Shown here piece by piece: positions 11,037 through 21,952 of a DNA stretch of 64,000 bases (the stretch's first letter is position 1; every line of letters starts with the position of its first letter). The translations under genes and the position numbers were made by a program. The notes beneath the pieces are model-generated. The model ran no database searches and was not told the DNA's origin. It was given only the letters and a program-made list of their open reading frames with translations. Source of the DNA: Protea cynaroides (lineage: Eukaryota > Streptophyta > Magnoliopsida > Proteales > Proteaceae). Location of the stretch: contig CM053270.1 of assembly GCA_028583415.1 (NCBI GenBank), positions 3,808,501 to 3,872,500 of the forward strand. The letters are read 5' to 3'.

Positions 11037-12085
11037 AAAAGGAGATTGAGAAAAAGGAAAGAAAAGAGAGAGGAGACATGGAAGAGAGAAAGATTTAGGG
11101 ATTTTGGAGATAAGATCCAAAAGAGGGTGAAAAAGGAAGAAAATGAGAAGAAGAGGGGACGTGATTTAGAGAGAAAATGGAAGAATCCAAAAGATTTTTA
11201 AGAAAAAAGAAAAGAAAGGAGAGAGGAGACGTGAAAAGGAGGAGGATTTAGGGTTTTTGCTTAGAATCCAATAAAAAGAAAAGAAAAAGGAAAGAAAAGG
11301 GAAAGAGAACGTGAAAAGGAGAGGGATTTAGGGTTTTGGATAGAATCCAATAAAAAGAAAAAAGAAAAAAAAGGAAAGGAGAAGAAGAGAGGACGTGATT
11401 TAGAGAGAAAAGGGAAGAATCCAAAAGATTTTTTTTGAAAAAAGGAAAGAAAAGGGAGAGGAGACGTGAAAAGGAGGAGGATTTAGGGTTTCTAGATGAT
11501 TTCCAAAAGAAAAAAGGAAAGAGAACGAAGGAGAGAAAGGAAAGAGAGAAGGGGTTTTCTAGAAGAAGAAGGAGAAAAAGGAAAGAAAGGAAGAAGAAAA
11601 AACGTGGGAAGGAAGAAAAGAAAGGAAAGAAGAAAAAATGGAAAAAAAATTTCTATAAAAAAGAAAAAAAGGAAGGAAGAGAGAAGAAGGAAAGAGGAGG
11701 AGAGGATTTTCTAGAAGAGGGAGAGAAAGAGAACGTGTGGAATGGAGAAAGAGAAGAGAAAAAGGAAGGAAAAGAAGAAAGGAAAGAAGAAAAAGGAAGA
11801 AGAAAACATTTTCTAGAAAAAAAAGAAAGGAAAGAAGGATCTTCTAGAAAAAGGAAGAAAAATTATAAATAGGCAAGAGAAGAGAGAGGAGGGTCTCTTT
11901 TTTCAGACCATAGAGAGAGGAGAACGTGGGTGAGGGAGAGAAAAACGTGAGTGAGAGAGAGAAAACGTGAGAGAGGGAGAAAGAAAGAGAGAAAAAAGAG
12001 AAAAGAAAGAAAAGAGAAGAAAAAAAGAGAGAAAGAGAAGAGAGAAAGAAGCAGAAGAGAGGAGAAGGAGGATTCAAATTCAAAA
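11037..12085 (+). repeat. Purine-rich block in O2 LTR
   Basis: About 1 kb of GGAAAGAAAAGG-type repeats. Several units contain GGATTTAGGGTTTT and AGAGGAGACGTGAAAAGGAG. Unit sequence differs from O1 though position and strand are the same, so the purine bias is kept while the sequence turns over. Frames here (for example 11435-11872, Lys/Glu/Arg-rich) are chance frames. Confidence 0.92.
11864..11871 (+). promoter_or_regulatory. Likely TATA box of O2 LTR
   Basis: TATAAATA followed by GGCAAGAGAAG, at the 3' edge of the purine block. If used, transcription would start near 11900, giving a U3 of about 2.1 kb and R-U5 of about 3 kb. A donor-like CAAG/GTTAGT follows at 12141-12150. Confidence 0.6.
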
Positions 12086-14175
12086 GGGGTTGATACAACC
12101 TCCAATCACCCTTCATCAACGATTTCGCTTGATTTGATCCCAAGGTTAGTACTCTAAACAAATTTAGAGGTCGTTATAATGTTTGAATGCCAATTTTGCT
12201 TAAAAAATGCTAATTTTTAGGAAATCTCAATCATGAATGCTCTATTACATGCTTGTTAATGTTAGGATGCCTATGTCTAACATTTTTCATGAATTATAAT
12301 TTTTCTAAGCTATTCAATGATGAATTTTTGAATGATATACAATGATGTTTGATGTTTTTTACAAATTTCATAAAGTGATTTTCTGATCTGAAAATTCCAG
12401 ATTTAGGGTTCAAACTTAGGACGTACATCATATGTATTTTTTCTAAGATTTTGAAGCCCAAAATTTTATGGGAGTCTCTCTGATATGTTAGAAGACTACC
12501 CTAAAAATTTAGTTCCATTTGGAATTGGGAAATTATATCAAAAAATTTGTCTTTGACATTGCTATTTTTCTCAGAAGTAATGCAATCCTCCATCAGAAAG
12601 TCTCTAGACAAAGGCCTTATGGCCATAATCGGAAAATCCACTTAACATGAACTTTTTAGACATGAAAGTCTCCTAAAAAATGGCATTGGTTTCATATATT
12701 TTTCCATTTTTTGTTGAATGGATATCAATTTTTAAGTGCATAGTGCTCTGATTTTAAATCTGTCATGATGTACTGATTTGCATGACTGAAAAGAGTCATT
12801 TTTCACAAAGAAAATATACTGTTTTAACTTATTTTTCTTAATGACATTTTAGATCAGACAGTTATCTATATAGACATATGTCTGTATTTAATTTTTCATT
12901 AAGAATAGAATTTTATTTGGAATTTATGGTGCAACTGGTCAAAAATCTAGAACAGATTTGACCAGTGCACATGTTCGGTCTTAGGGCATATCTTTGACCT
13001 GTTTTGGCTTTCTGTTGGGATTCAAATCCTTCATATAAAATATAATATATTAAGTCATCTATCTATGAAAAAAAGTTGAACTTGATTTGAGTTTCGAAAG
13101 ACCTACTTATGGTGATTTTTGTATAATGTGACAAATCTGAATACAGTTCATAGTTTTGTCCATTATCTGGAACCTTGTGTCACAATTTTCACAGTTTTGA
13201 GTCATTAATCTTCCCAAATTTCTTCATAAAAATTACAATTTTTTTAAAGAACATTGAACATATGTTTGTTTTGATAATTTTGCATTTTTCAAAAAAAAGT
13301 TTCATTGATGTCTCATTCATCATAACATCAATGATTGTTTAAATGAATTCTGTCATATTTGGATAAATGACTATATTTCGAGCATTCATATGCTTTGTTT
13401 GGATTGTGCATACCATGTTTGCCACATTCCATGTATTTCTATTTTTGGTAGAATAGATAAATTTTTACCATATTTTAGCAAAATCTTAATTTTTTTTAAG
13501 TCTTACTATACTTAGATAATAGCATATAAGATCTTTCCTTTTTTTGAAAAATTCATGTCATATATGCATTCTATGATTGGTACTTACCATATTGATATAT
13601 AGATGCATATTAGATCTTGCCTTATTTAGATGCTCATTGCCATATTTGGATGCTCATTGCCATGTTTAAATGTTCATTGCCATGTTTAAATGCTCATTGC
13701 CATATTAGGTCTTGCCATGCTTAGAATTAGCATATTAGATCTTACCATATAGGCTCTTGCCTTATTTGCAGTGCATGCCATATTAGGGAGATTTTCACAA
13801 TCTTGCTATATGTGTATTTCTTGCCATAAATGTATTATATACCATATTTAGATGAATAAATTTAATTTTGGGAATAATTTAATTTATGCAGCACCCTAGT
13901 CAAACTGCTATATCTGCACACTTCTAGAAGACAATCTAGGCATGGGGACGTGCATTTTGGCACCCACATTCTTGGGAAGGGTATACTGGGGATAATAAAA
14001 ACCTTAATAAAGAAAGAAAATGCTTTGCCAAACTTTTCAAAATTAGAATTCAGGATGAAAAGGGTAATTTAGGATGATTTTGCCCCTCGGTAAACCCTAA
14101 ACCTAGAATAGGTTCTAAACCCTAAACCTAGAATAGGTTCTCACTCCCTAAACCTAAAACAGGTTATATTTCGAA

Positions 14176-14240
14176 CTACGTGGATTCTGATTCCTAGGTC
14201 AAACCCTAGGATATGTAGGTCATTTGGGAGAAACCCAAAT
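14176..14240 (+). other. Hairpin module in O2 LTR (first)
   Basis: CTACGT (14176-14181) and ATGTAG outer arms enclose a perfect CCTAGG/CCTAGG stem (14193-14198, 14205-14210; 6-nt loop). A perfect ATTTGGG/CCCAAAT stem follows (14222-14228, 14234-14240; 5-nt loop). Confidence 0.72.
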
Positions 14241-14529
14241 TCGGATCCAAACCTTAGTCCACTTAGACTATCCATAGATCCACTAGAATATTTATCCACA
14301 TTTTGACCCACATAGGGTTATCCACATTCCAACCCAGAATGGGTTATCCATATTTCAACCCAAATAGGGTTATCCTTAGATCCACTAGGACTATCTATCA
14401 GTCCACATGGACTATCCAGATCCTAACCCATAGGATTTCTCAGTCTTTCAAGCATAAATTTCAACTTGAATAAAGAACTTAATCATGCACAAGCATAAAT
14501 CACAGCCATAAACTTTAATCACACCTGAA

Positions 14530-14574
14530 CTACGATAGTGAACCTGATTTTCGGAATAATTCCGTAATACGTAG
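14530..14574 (+). other. Hairpin module in O2 LTR (second)
   Basis: CTACG (14530-14534) and CGTAG (14570-14574) flank the inverted repeat CGGAAT-A-ATTCCG at 14552-14564. The following TTTGAT hairpin is decayed. Further on, AACCA/TGGTT (near 14612-14623) forms the third small hairpin seen in this LTR family. Confidence 0.65.
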
Positions 14575-14874
14575 GCAATTTGATGGATACAGATTAAGTT
14601 CAATGATATCGAACCACTTGGTTTGTTTTAATTTAATAAATAGAGTCTAGCATAGGAAAGGTATAGGAGACCGATTTTGATTGGGTGTTTTGGGTGCCTA
14701 ACCCCTTCCCATAACCGTAACCTGACGCTTACCCAATCTCTGATGGACCATAAATCCAATCTAAGGGTCATGAGTCAATCGCAGTCTTACCTTGGGGTGA
14801 GATTTCACATTTCTAAGGTCCTAGACCTAAATCTAGATGGCGACTTCTAAAGATTTCCATCTTTGTCCTCACAG

Positions 14875-14892
14875 TGGCGACTCCATCGGGGA
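14875..14892 (+). other. Primer-binding site of O2
   Basis: TGGCGACTCCATCGGGGA one base after the LTR end; it differs from the O1 PBS at two central positions. The leader after it lasts only about 70 bp before an inverted LTR fragment begins. Confidence 0.75.
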
Positions 14893-14980
14893 TATAAATG
14901 TCAAACTCCTAAAATAAAACTTTTCTTGTATGAATTGGATGCTAGACTCACATTCTTTCCTATAATATATATATATATAT

Positions 14981-16005
14981 AAGAAATACATGCATATGTG
15001 CCAACGTGACTTGGTCCGGATTGGTCTGAGCTGGGCCGGGTTGAGTTGGACTAAGTTGGGTTGAGCTGGTTTGGACCAAGTTGACTTTTTCTATCATTTC
15101 ATAGTCTATTTCTACCGTCATTCCATATGAAATTTTCCGTTAGCCTCTACTCTAAATTTTCTATGTTCACTTTGTAGAAAACTAAAAATGAGGAATATTG
15201 GAACTTGAATCACCTCATTTCGAAATAAAATGGCCAACTTATGAATTTCTAAAGTTTAAGCAGGCTAATTATCGATAATTTGGCTAACCATTTTGCATGG
15301 GATCCTTCGGAGACTTCTACTGGAAATCCTTTATGTCCACTTTGTAGAGTACTAAAAATGAAACATATTGAAACTGAAATCACCTGATTTGGTTGTGGGG
15401 TGACCAAAATATGAATTTTCAAAGATTAAACGACCATTTCGACATGTAATTTTGCATGGGACCCTCCGGAGATTTTTGTACCGAAGTTTTCACGTCCACT
15501 TTGTAGAACACCACAAATGAAGAATAATGGCATTTAAATCATCTGAATCGGACGTAGAACGGCGAAGATATAAAGCATTGAAGTTCTATCAATAATTTTG
15601 CATGGAAGCTTGCATGGGGCCCACCGGTGACCTTTGCCCCGGATTTTTCACGTCCACTTTGAAGAGGACTGAAAATGAGGAATATTGGCCTTTGAATCAT
15701 CTGATTCCGATACCAGATGATCAAGATATGATGATTTGAATTTTAACTGATAGTGCATGCATCATATGATAATTACGTAAATGCCCTTGCATTTTCAAAC
15801 TGTCATACCTTCCTTGTTTGATATCAGAATTTGATGATTCCAGTCTCATTTTGAAGATAATTTCACGACCTATACATCCAAGTAGGTAATATTCTATGGC
15901 CATGTTGTGGGGTTCATTAAAGAATCACAAACCTTTGGGTTAAAAGTTGAAAACTTATCATGTGGATTCACTTATGCTGGGGATAGCAAAAATGGGGTGC
16001 TTACA
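14981..16005 (-). mobile_element. Inverted Tat-like LTR tip
   Basis: Reverse complement of the first kilobase of the same LTR type, ending AAAATGGGGTGCTTACA at 16005. It joins the O2 leader inside a TA tract (14961-14980), the point where the LTR itself has its microsatellite. O2 and this piece thus form an inverted pair with LTR-start sequence at both outer ends. Small frames here are chance. Confidence 0.85.
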
Positions 16006-16589
16006 TGTCACACCCCAATTCCGCACTATTCAGAATGGTGTAATGAACCGCTAACAAACCAACGGTTCAATCAGGATCTCGAGTAGGCTATATCCGTGTT
16101 ATCTAAACCCCATACATCCACATTCATAATCAGAGTAAATACACAATAGCGGAAGTTTTATAATAAAATGAACTGAAGAATCTAAATGTGATATTAATAT
16201 TTAAATACCAAATTATTCTGCATCAACTAAGACATAAATAAATATCATTACATCCCTTTAATAAATCCAAATAATTAAATAAAAGAAAAACCCTAAACGA
16301 ACAAGCATGAGTTGCACTCGCAAAAGGAGTCATGCGTATCCTCTACATCTTCAGCTTCAATCGCCGCCACATGTCAATACGCTGGAGCATCAATATAATC
16401 TGCAACAGTGGTACATGCATCATCAACTAAAAAAAATATTCAACGTCGAAGGGTGAGCACACATCACGGCTCAGTGAGCAAATAAAACAATGCAATAATA
16501 CATATGCATGCAATCAATTCATATCTTTGGTCTGGTTTTACGTTTGCACTGTGCTATAGAAAGGATAGGTGGCCACCGCACCTCTATGC

Positions 16590-17329
16590 CATAGTTCAGA
16601 AATTCGGCCGAAATTTTGGATTTCGGCCGAAACCTTTTGGTTTTGATCAAATCCGAAACAAATCAAGATGCCGGTACCTTTTTTACATAAATTCGGTCCG
16701 AATTTATAGTTTCGGCCAGAATTTCGGTCCAAAATCTTGATTCAACCGATAATTGAACGAAATCGGTTTGAATAAATACAAACCACAAAAAAAATTTAAC
16801 TATTTTAATTTATGAGCTAGGCCCATTACTGACATTAGTCACTTTTTTTCCTTTTTGGTAAAAGTGACATCAGTCATACCACCCAATCTAATAGTGTTTC
16901 ATGCTTTCCCAACTATCTACTTTATAGCATTTTGTCTTCTTTCAATTCTTTTAAGTAATCCATGTGGGACTAAAAGACTAAAAGAAATGTTTATTACCAA
17001 GTTTTCCTTCTTATAATATTATGTTTTTTTTCAATTCTGTTAAAGTATCCATGTGGGACTAAAAGTTATAATGATGTTTTTTGTATTTTTGTTCTTTCTT
17101 TCATTGAATTAAAGGTTCATGTGGGACTAAAAGGAGAAAAATAATATTAAATACAAACAAGATAGACACGTGTCTCTATCTTAACAGAATCTCTCTCTTA
17201 GTCTCTTGATCTGTTGATCTGAAACAATGTTTTTTTTTACCATGTTTCACCGAAATTTGGATCGAAATCATCGAATTTTGGTTTTTGGCCTGACCGAAAC
17301 CCGGTACGAAACCAAAATTACGATCCTTG
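16590..17329. mobile_element. hAT-like MITE, 740 bp
   Basis: It interrupts the solo LTR between two copies of CTCTATGC (16582-16589, 17330-17337), an 8-bp duplication typical of hAT transposons. The ends CATAGTTCAGAAATTCGG and, inverted, CAAGGATCGTAATTTTGG match at 11 of 18 positions. TTTCGGCCGAAA-type palindromes lie near both ends. It encodes no transposase. Inside, the phrase CATGTGGGACTAAAAG occurs three times (near 16970, 17050, 17115). The empty site is visible in sister LTRs. Confidence 0.88.
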
Positions 17330-18624
17330 CTCTATGCACGAGAGTGTGGATACGCCCGATGACTCTCACCGTGGCCTACAACACCCATAATGAACATTGT
17401 ACAACGAAGGTCACGTTTATCAATGCACAACTCCATACCAATAAATTAACCCCTGATGGCTAGGGCTGCAAATGGGGCTCGCTACTAACCAATCCTAATG
17501 TCAACCAATGTATCCAAGGCCTCACCCCAGCATCCCTCAGAGCACCCGTAGAGATAGAGCTAAGGCCCCTCAGTAGAGTATAGGACTCAAGGACCGAGAC
17601 CCTCATTGATGCCCTACGTCGCAATAGTTCTGCTAAGGTAATGGGAATACGACGATGCTAATGCACAAGACTTGAGTCAGAGATAGAGCTAAAGTGTCTG
17701 GATCAAACACCTCCCCTGATGCCCTACTCGCATCAAGCACACTAACCACACACAAACATTCACATGCCTATTCCTAGCATCAATCATCATCATCATGTTA
17801 TAAGTAAACAAAATTAAATATGCATGAACAATAATAGCAGGAATATTGGATGACATGTTGAATGCACATTACAAGCATATTCGCATAGAATCAAGCATGG
17901 CATTGGACTCAAGAAAATAAAAGTAGTTTATTATTAACCAATTAGTTTAGGTCTTGTTCCCTCACCTTAGCTTGCTAATAGATACTCTTCTAAGCTTTAG
18001 AATCACCTTTATATTGCTAGAAGACCTAACAAAGTCGATAAAATTTAATTAAAATTTATTCTAATTTTTAAAACCATTCTATTAACTGAGGGTCGGAGGT
18101 AGGGTCTGAGTTATGACTGACCCCTGGTGCGACCCTCCCCTAATCTGGACTTCCAGAACCCTGAGGGTCGATACTCAGGATCACATAGGGTCGGATGGTC
18201 ATCGACCCTCTGTGCGACCCCCTGTAGGTTTTGGTCAATTTTCCTCCTTTTAGTCCATTCTTCGTGTTTGGGGTCCTATGGCTTGCTCCTACAGTCCATT
18301 CAACATACATTCCATGGTCTAGAACCATGAATCATCCACCTATATAGCTTTTATGTATTCTCCCATGGTTTTCCATGGAAACCTAACCATGGGTTGATGG
18401 TTTGGATTTCTCCGAGATCACACTCTCATTCTTATCTAACCTACGGTCTTTAGAAATTCATGGAATTAGTTTCCATACCTGAGAAGAATACTTCTTCTCT
18501 GCAATTCTTTTCCTTTTTACTTTTTCTTCTCTCCCTTGCTTCTCTTCTTCTTCTCTTCCTTCTCTTCTCTTTCTCTCGATTCATTTAGGGTTGTAAAAGG
18601 AGTGAAAGAGGCTTAGGGACGTCC

Positions 18625-18632
18625 TATTTATA
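18625..18632 (-). promoter_or_regulatory. TATA box of solo LTR
   Basis: Minus-strand CTATAAATAGGACGTCC, conserved in sister LTRs. A donor-like CAG/GTATGG lies about 150 bp downstream on the minus strand (around 18477). Confidence 0.65.
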
Positions 18633-19001
18633 GGGTGGAAACTCCTAAACTAAGTCCCATTGAGATTTGGAAGGAATCCAATCGAAATTTGGAAACTTTC
18701 CTAATTTCAGTTTCTGGCGGCAACTGAGGGTCGATGAGAGGGTCGATGATCCCGTCGACCCTTGGTTTCCTAAAGTGTCCGACCCCCTCTGTAAAACAGG
18801 GGGTCTAACTTTTTGTCTTAGGGGGTCCGACCCTCCCTGGTTGGGTATGCGACCCTCCCTTTAATTAAGTGTTTTTGGGTCGATTTGATACCTGGGATCA
18901 CGATCTCTTTTACGCCCTTGGTCCATTCATCTCGTCCATGATGGGTAAACCTGGTTCAAGGTGGTGAGACCGGGTTAGTTTGATACGGGTCTTACATTAC
19001 A

Positions 19002-19209
19002 CATTAATTATTTTTATGTCTTGAGTTTTGGAGATAATCAAATTAATTATTGTTTATCATTGTTAGACACTCAGTTCATTATCTGTAAGACTTTTGTTTA
19101 CTTGTTTATTTCCTCCTATTATTACTGTGGAATGTGTGTATGGTTTGATATGATGTGTAGTACCTACATGCAAATTTCGGGACGAAATTTCTTTTAAGGG
19201 TGGTGGAGT
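19002..19209 (+). mobile_element. Tekay remnant ending in a polypurine tract
   Basis: The last 50 bp are GGACGAAATTTCTTTTAAGG then GTGGTGGAGT, the typical end of a Tekay internal region; the PPT AAGGGTGGTGGAG is at 19196-19208. The sequence before it (ACTCAGTTCATTATCTGTAAG) resembles the 3' part of a Tekay LTR. So the LTR at 19210 has a PPT in front of it, like a 3' LTR. Confidence 0.7.
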
Positions 19210-19518
19210 TGTAAGACCCGCACTCTGAAAACCCGGTCTAAACCTTGGTTTTGTGTCGTGATAGGTCTTCCGATCATCACCGAGCCAGACGGGGCAAGCG
19301 GATAACAAACAGGTACGAAATCGGACCGAAGTCGACCAATTATACCTGATTTTAGGTATACCGATCGACGGTACCGGATGATGGTACCGGTCGACCGGTA
19401 TGGCCTGCACAGCTATGTGCGGGAATTTGGAAATTGGTCTCTACGGGTCCCACTTACCTGATTTCGAATCCTAGAAGTTTCCTAATCCTAGTAGGGTTAC
19501 TAAACCCTATTTCTAGCC

Positions 19519-19526
19519 TATAAATA
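19519..19526 (+). promoter_or_regulatory. TATA box of element C LTR
   Basis: TATAAATA in GCCTATAAATACACC, at the same place as in sister LTRs. A good splice-donor consensus ACG/GTAAGTG follows at 19669. Confidence 0.7.
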
Positions 19527-21459
19527 CACCTTTAAACCCCTCAAATCCTTTCCATTGTCTCTCACAAACCCTAGAGAAGAGAAAGAGCTTGGAAAGGAGA
19601 AGGAGCTAGGAAGAAGAAGGAGGTGCCGCCATTACCGTTTGACGAAGCTCTCGCTACACCTGTCAACGGTAAGTGTTTGAATCCCTCTTCTTACCCTATG
19701 TTAGTTGTGTGGGTGGATCAATACCATGCAAAGTAGGTATTGATCTAAAACCCTAAATTGGCCAATAAACCCTAAGTTGCCTTCAAACCCTAGATTCGAG
19801 TTTCGACATGATATTCATCGAAACGAGACTTGAATGAGTTGGGGATAACTCTAACTCAAAGCCTAGACTTAGGATGGATAGGAGAAACCCTGAGAATCCA
19901 TGGAGGATGATCGACGGCAGTCGAAAACCCATGTATGGTCTTCCGGAGACATACCGGTCGACTATACCGGTTGCACATAGTGCGACCGGTATGTTGCGAC
20001 CGCTACCTCTCGGGAGGTTATCTGTGGGGGACCGGCTGACCATACCGGTCGCCAGTCTTTCCCACAGAGCTGCGACCGGTACATGCCACCGGTCAGCTCT
20101 GTGAGGGTATTTTGTAACCATGTTGGGTTCCGACCAACATGAAACCCTAAATAATACATTCTAATGGAACCCTAATATTATGTAGGACTTTGTGACATAT
20201 CGTTTGGATCTTGTGACGTGGAGCAAGTGACCGAACGAGCGTCAGGTAAGGGAATCTGACCTAAACCTAATAATTAATGGACAGTAAGTCGTTGTTAATC
20301 ATTGAATATCTGTGATGTGATGTTTGTGCATATTCACATGCCATCCTTTACTTTCAGTTATTATTATTGTTCATGCATTCATAGGATGTGATTGTTAGGC
20401 ATGTGATTGTTTTCGTTGGTGTGTGGAGTGGGGCATGGGCATGGGATCGCTCTTCACACTGGCACCTTTTGTAGTATTCTATCTTAACATGCTTGGTACG
20501 GGTGGGGTATCGGGGAAGATCGTGGTACGTTGGTCTCCGATATTGATGTTGTCCCAACCATCGTTGGGTGGTACCCGAGGATTCGAGTCGACGCTGCCTT
20601 GTCCACGATGCTTTAGCTCTATATCTATGCCGTAGGGAGTTGTGTTGGGATAGGGTCTACCTACGTATTGTTTCTATCCTAGTGGGTTAGTTGCGGATAG
20701 GGTATTAGGGGAGGTGAGGTTTTGGAGGTCTCCCGACCCGGCCTGCACGCTCTAGCTCTATCTCTATGTCGTAGACGGCTGTCTTTGGGATAGAGCATAC
20801 ATTGTTGACATATAGGATTGGTTAGTTGCGAGCCCAATTTGCGAGCCCCGGCCGTAGGGGCTTAGGTACTGGTATGGGTAGAGTATCGGGGAGGTGCGGG
20901 TATACCTTAGCTCTATCTCTATTCCATGATGGGTGCATGTGGGTTGGTGGCAGTGTGATTCCTGTGCGACGCCACACACTCGTGTATAGAGGTGCGGGGG
21001 GCCACCAAACCTTTCTATAGCACGTTGCAAACTTAAAACCAGACCACAACATAAAATGATTGTTACTCATGCATAATCTTGTGAAACTGTCGATTGTCTT
21101 CTTGAGTGTGTTGTGTGCTCACCCTTTGTATATACATTGTTTTTAGATGTTGATGCGGGGATATACCGTGGACGATTACGTAAACACTCCGGCGTATGGT
21201 GGTGCTTTGGATGTACAGGCAGGACAGGACGAGCATGACGCTTCATGCGAGTGCCCTTTCTGCGTGTACCTGTGATGGATTTTATTTATTTGTTTCAGTT
21301 ATTTTCGTTTGTTATTAAGAGATGTAAAAGATTATTATTTTATCTTTGAATTTGAATAATGGGATATTTATTTAAATTATCAATAGATACTCAGTTCATT
21401 CTATTTAAAGTCTTCCGCTGTATATTTATATTCTGATTGTGGTTATGTGTAATTGGTTT

Positions 21460-21653
21460 GTATGGGTGGACACGGCCTATTCGAGATCCTGGTGTGAACC
21501 GTTGGTTCAATGACGGTTCACTCACACCGTTCTGGTTGGATCAGAATTGGGGTGTGACATGATGGGTAAGACCTATACGAGATCCTGGTTGAACCGTTGG
21601 TTTATTGGCGGTTCATCACACTAATCTGATTAGACCAGAATTGGGGTGTGACA
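21460..21653 (+). repeat. Tandem duplication of the LTR tip
   Basis: Two diverged copies of the last 95-100 bp of the LTR (21460-21559 and 21560-21653). Each contains CGAGATCCTGGT, GAACCGTTGGTT and an ending GAATTGGGGTGTGACA. Only the second is followed by the PBS. Confidence 0.85.
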
Positions 21654-21656
21654 ACT

Positions 21657-21668
21657 TGGTATCAGAGC
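21657..21668 (+). other. Primer-binding site of element C (tRNA-iMet type)
   Basis: TGGTATCAGAGC, complementary to the 3' end of plant initiator Met tRNA, three bases after the LTR end. It fixes the plus orientation of element C. Confidence 0.92.
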
Positions 21669-21819
21669 ATCTTAGGTTCTACCCATTGACCTAACTACTT
21701 CCATGTGAGTCATGAACTAAGTTAGGATAAAAATTAAAAACTGTAATAAGAACGCACCATAAGCACCTGTGTTGTTTGAGACATAAACTAAAAAGAGAAT
21801 AATGCACATATGTGAATGG

Positions 21820-21853
<34 letters not shown>

Positions 21854-21952
21854 TAAAATGGGAATAAGACAAATATATATCCAAATCAGAGTACAGTCCA
21901 CAATCCGGATTGTTACTCTATAGTATAAAAGGGGAAAAAAATAAATGGTAAC

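Larger units (their letters stand above)
9793..14873 (+). mobile_element. Complete Tat/Ogre-like LTR, 5.08 kb (O2)
   Basis: Starts TGTAAGCACCCC in the middle of gag and ends TGTCCTCACA, followed by a PBS, so it is a 5' LTR in its own right. It contains an A/T microsatellite (10922-11026), a 1-kb purine block, a TATA box, a long AT-rich leader, minisatellites (13620-13800, 14090-14420) and two hairpin modules. It carries no genes. It may have inserted into O1 gag, or a deletion may have joined gag to it; the left flank CTAGG is not repeated at the other end of the block (16005). Confidence 0.9.
16006..18996 (-). mobile_element. Solo Tekay-type LTR with TTACA target duplication
   Basis: Begins TGTCACACCCC and ends GGGTCTTACA. 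TTACA lies on both sides (16001-16005 and 18997-19001). Without the nested MITE and its duplication the LTR is about 2.24 kb. GGGTCG/CGACCC clusters are at 18077-18235 and 18715-18895. No internal region remains, as expected after LTR-LTR recombination. It sits exactly at the tip of the inverted Tat-like LTR. Confidence 0.93.
19210..21653 (+). mobile_element. Tekay-type LTR of element C (2444 bp)
   Basis: From TGTAAGACCCG to GGGGTGTGACA, followed by a tRNA-Met PBS, so it acts as a 5' LTR, yet it is preceded by a PPT. Its motif clusters (19307-19405, 19907-20100) use ACCGGTCG/CGACCGGT in place of the GGGTCG or TGTGGTCG of other copies. The motif TAGCTCTATCTCTAT occurs three times (about 20613, 20752, 20907). 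The last 100 bp are duplicated. Confidence 0.9.

Noticed and set aside
11435..12161. Lys/Glu/Arg-rich frames on both strands
   Set aside because: Translation of the purine block.
14874..16005. Reading O2 plus the inverted tip as one clean insertion like 5735-8794
   Set aside because: The flanking five bases (CTAGG at left, CATTA at right after removing the solo LTR) do not match.
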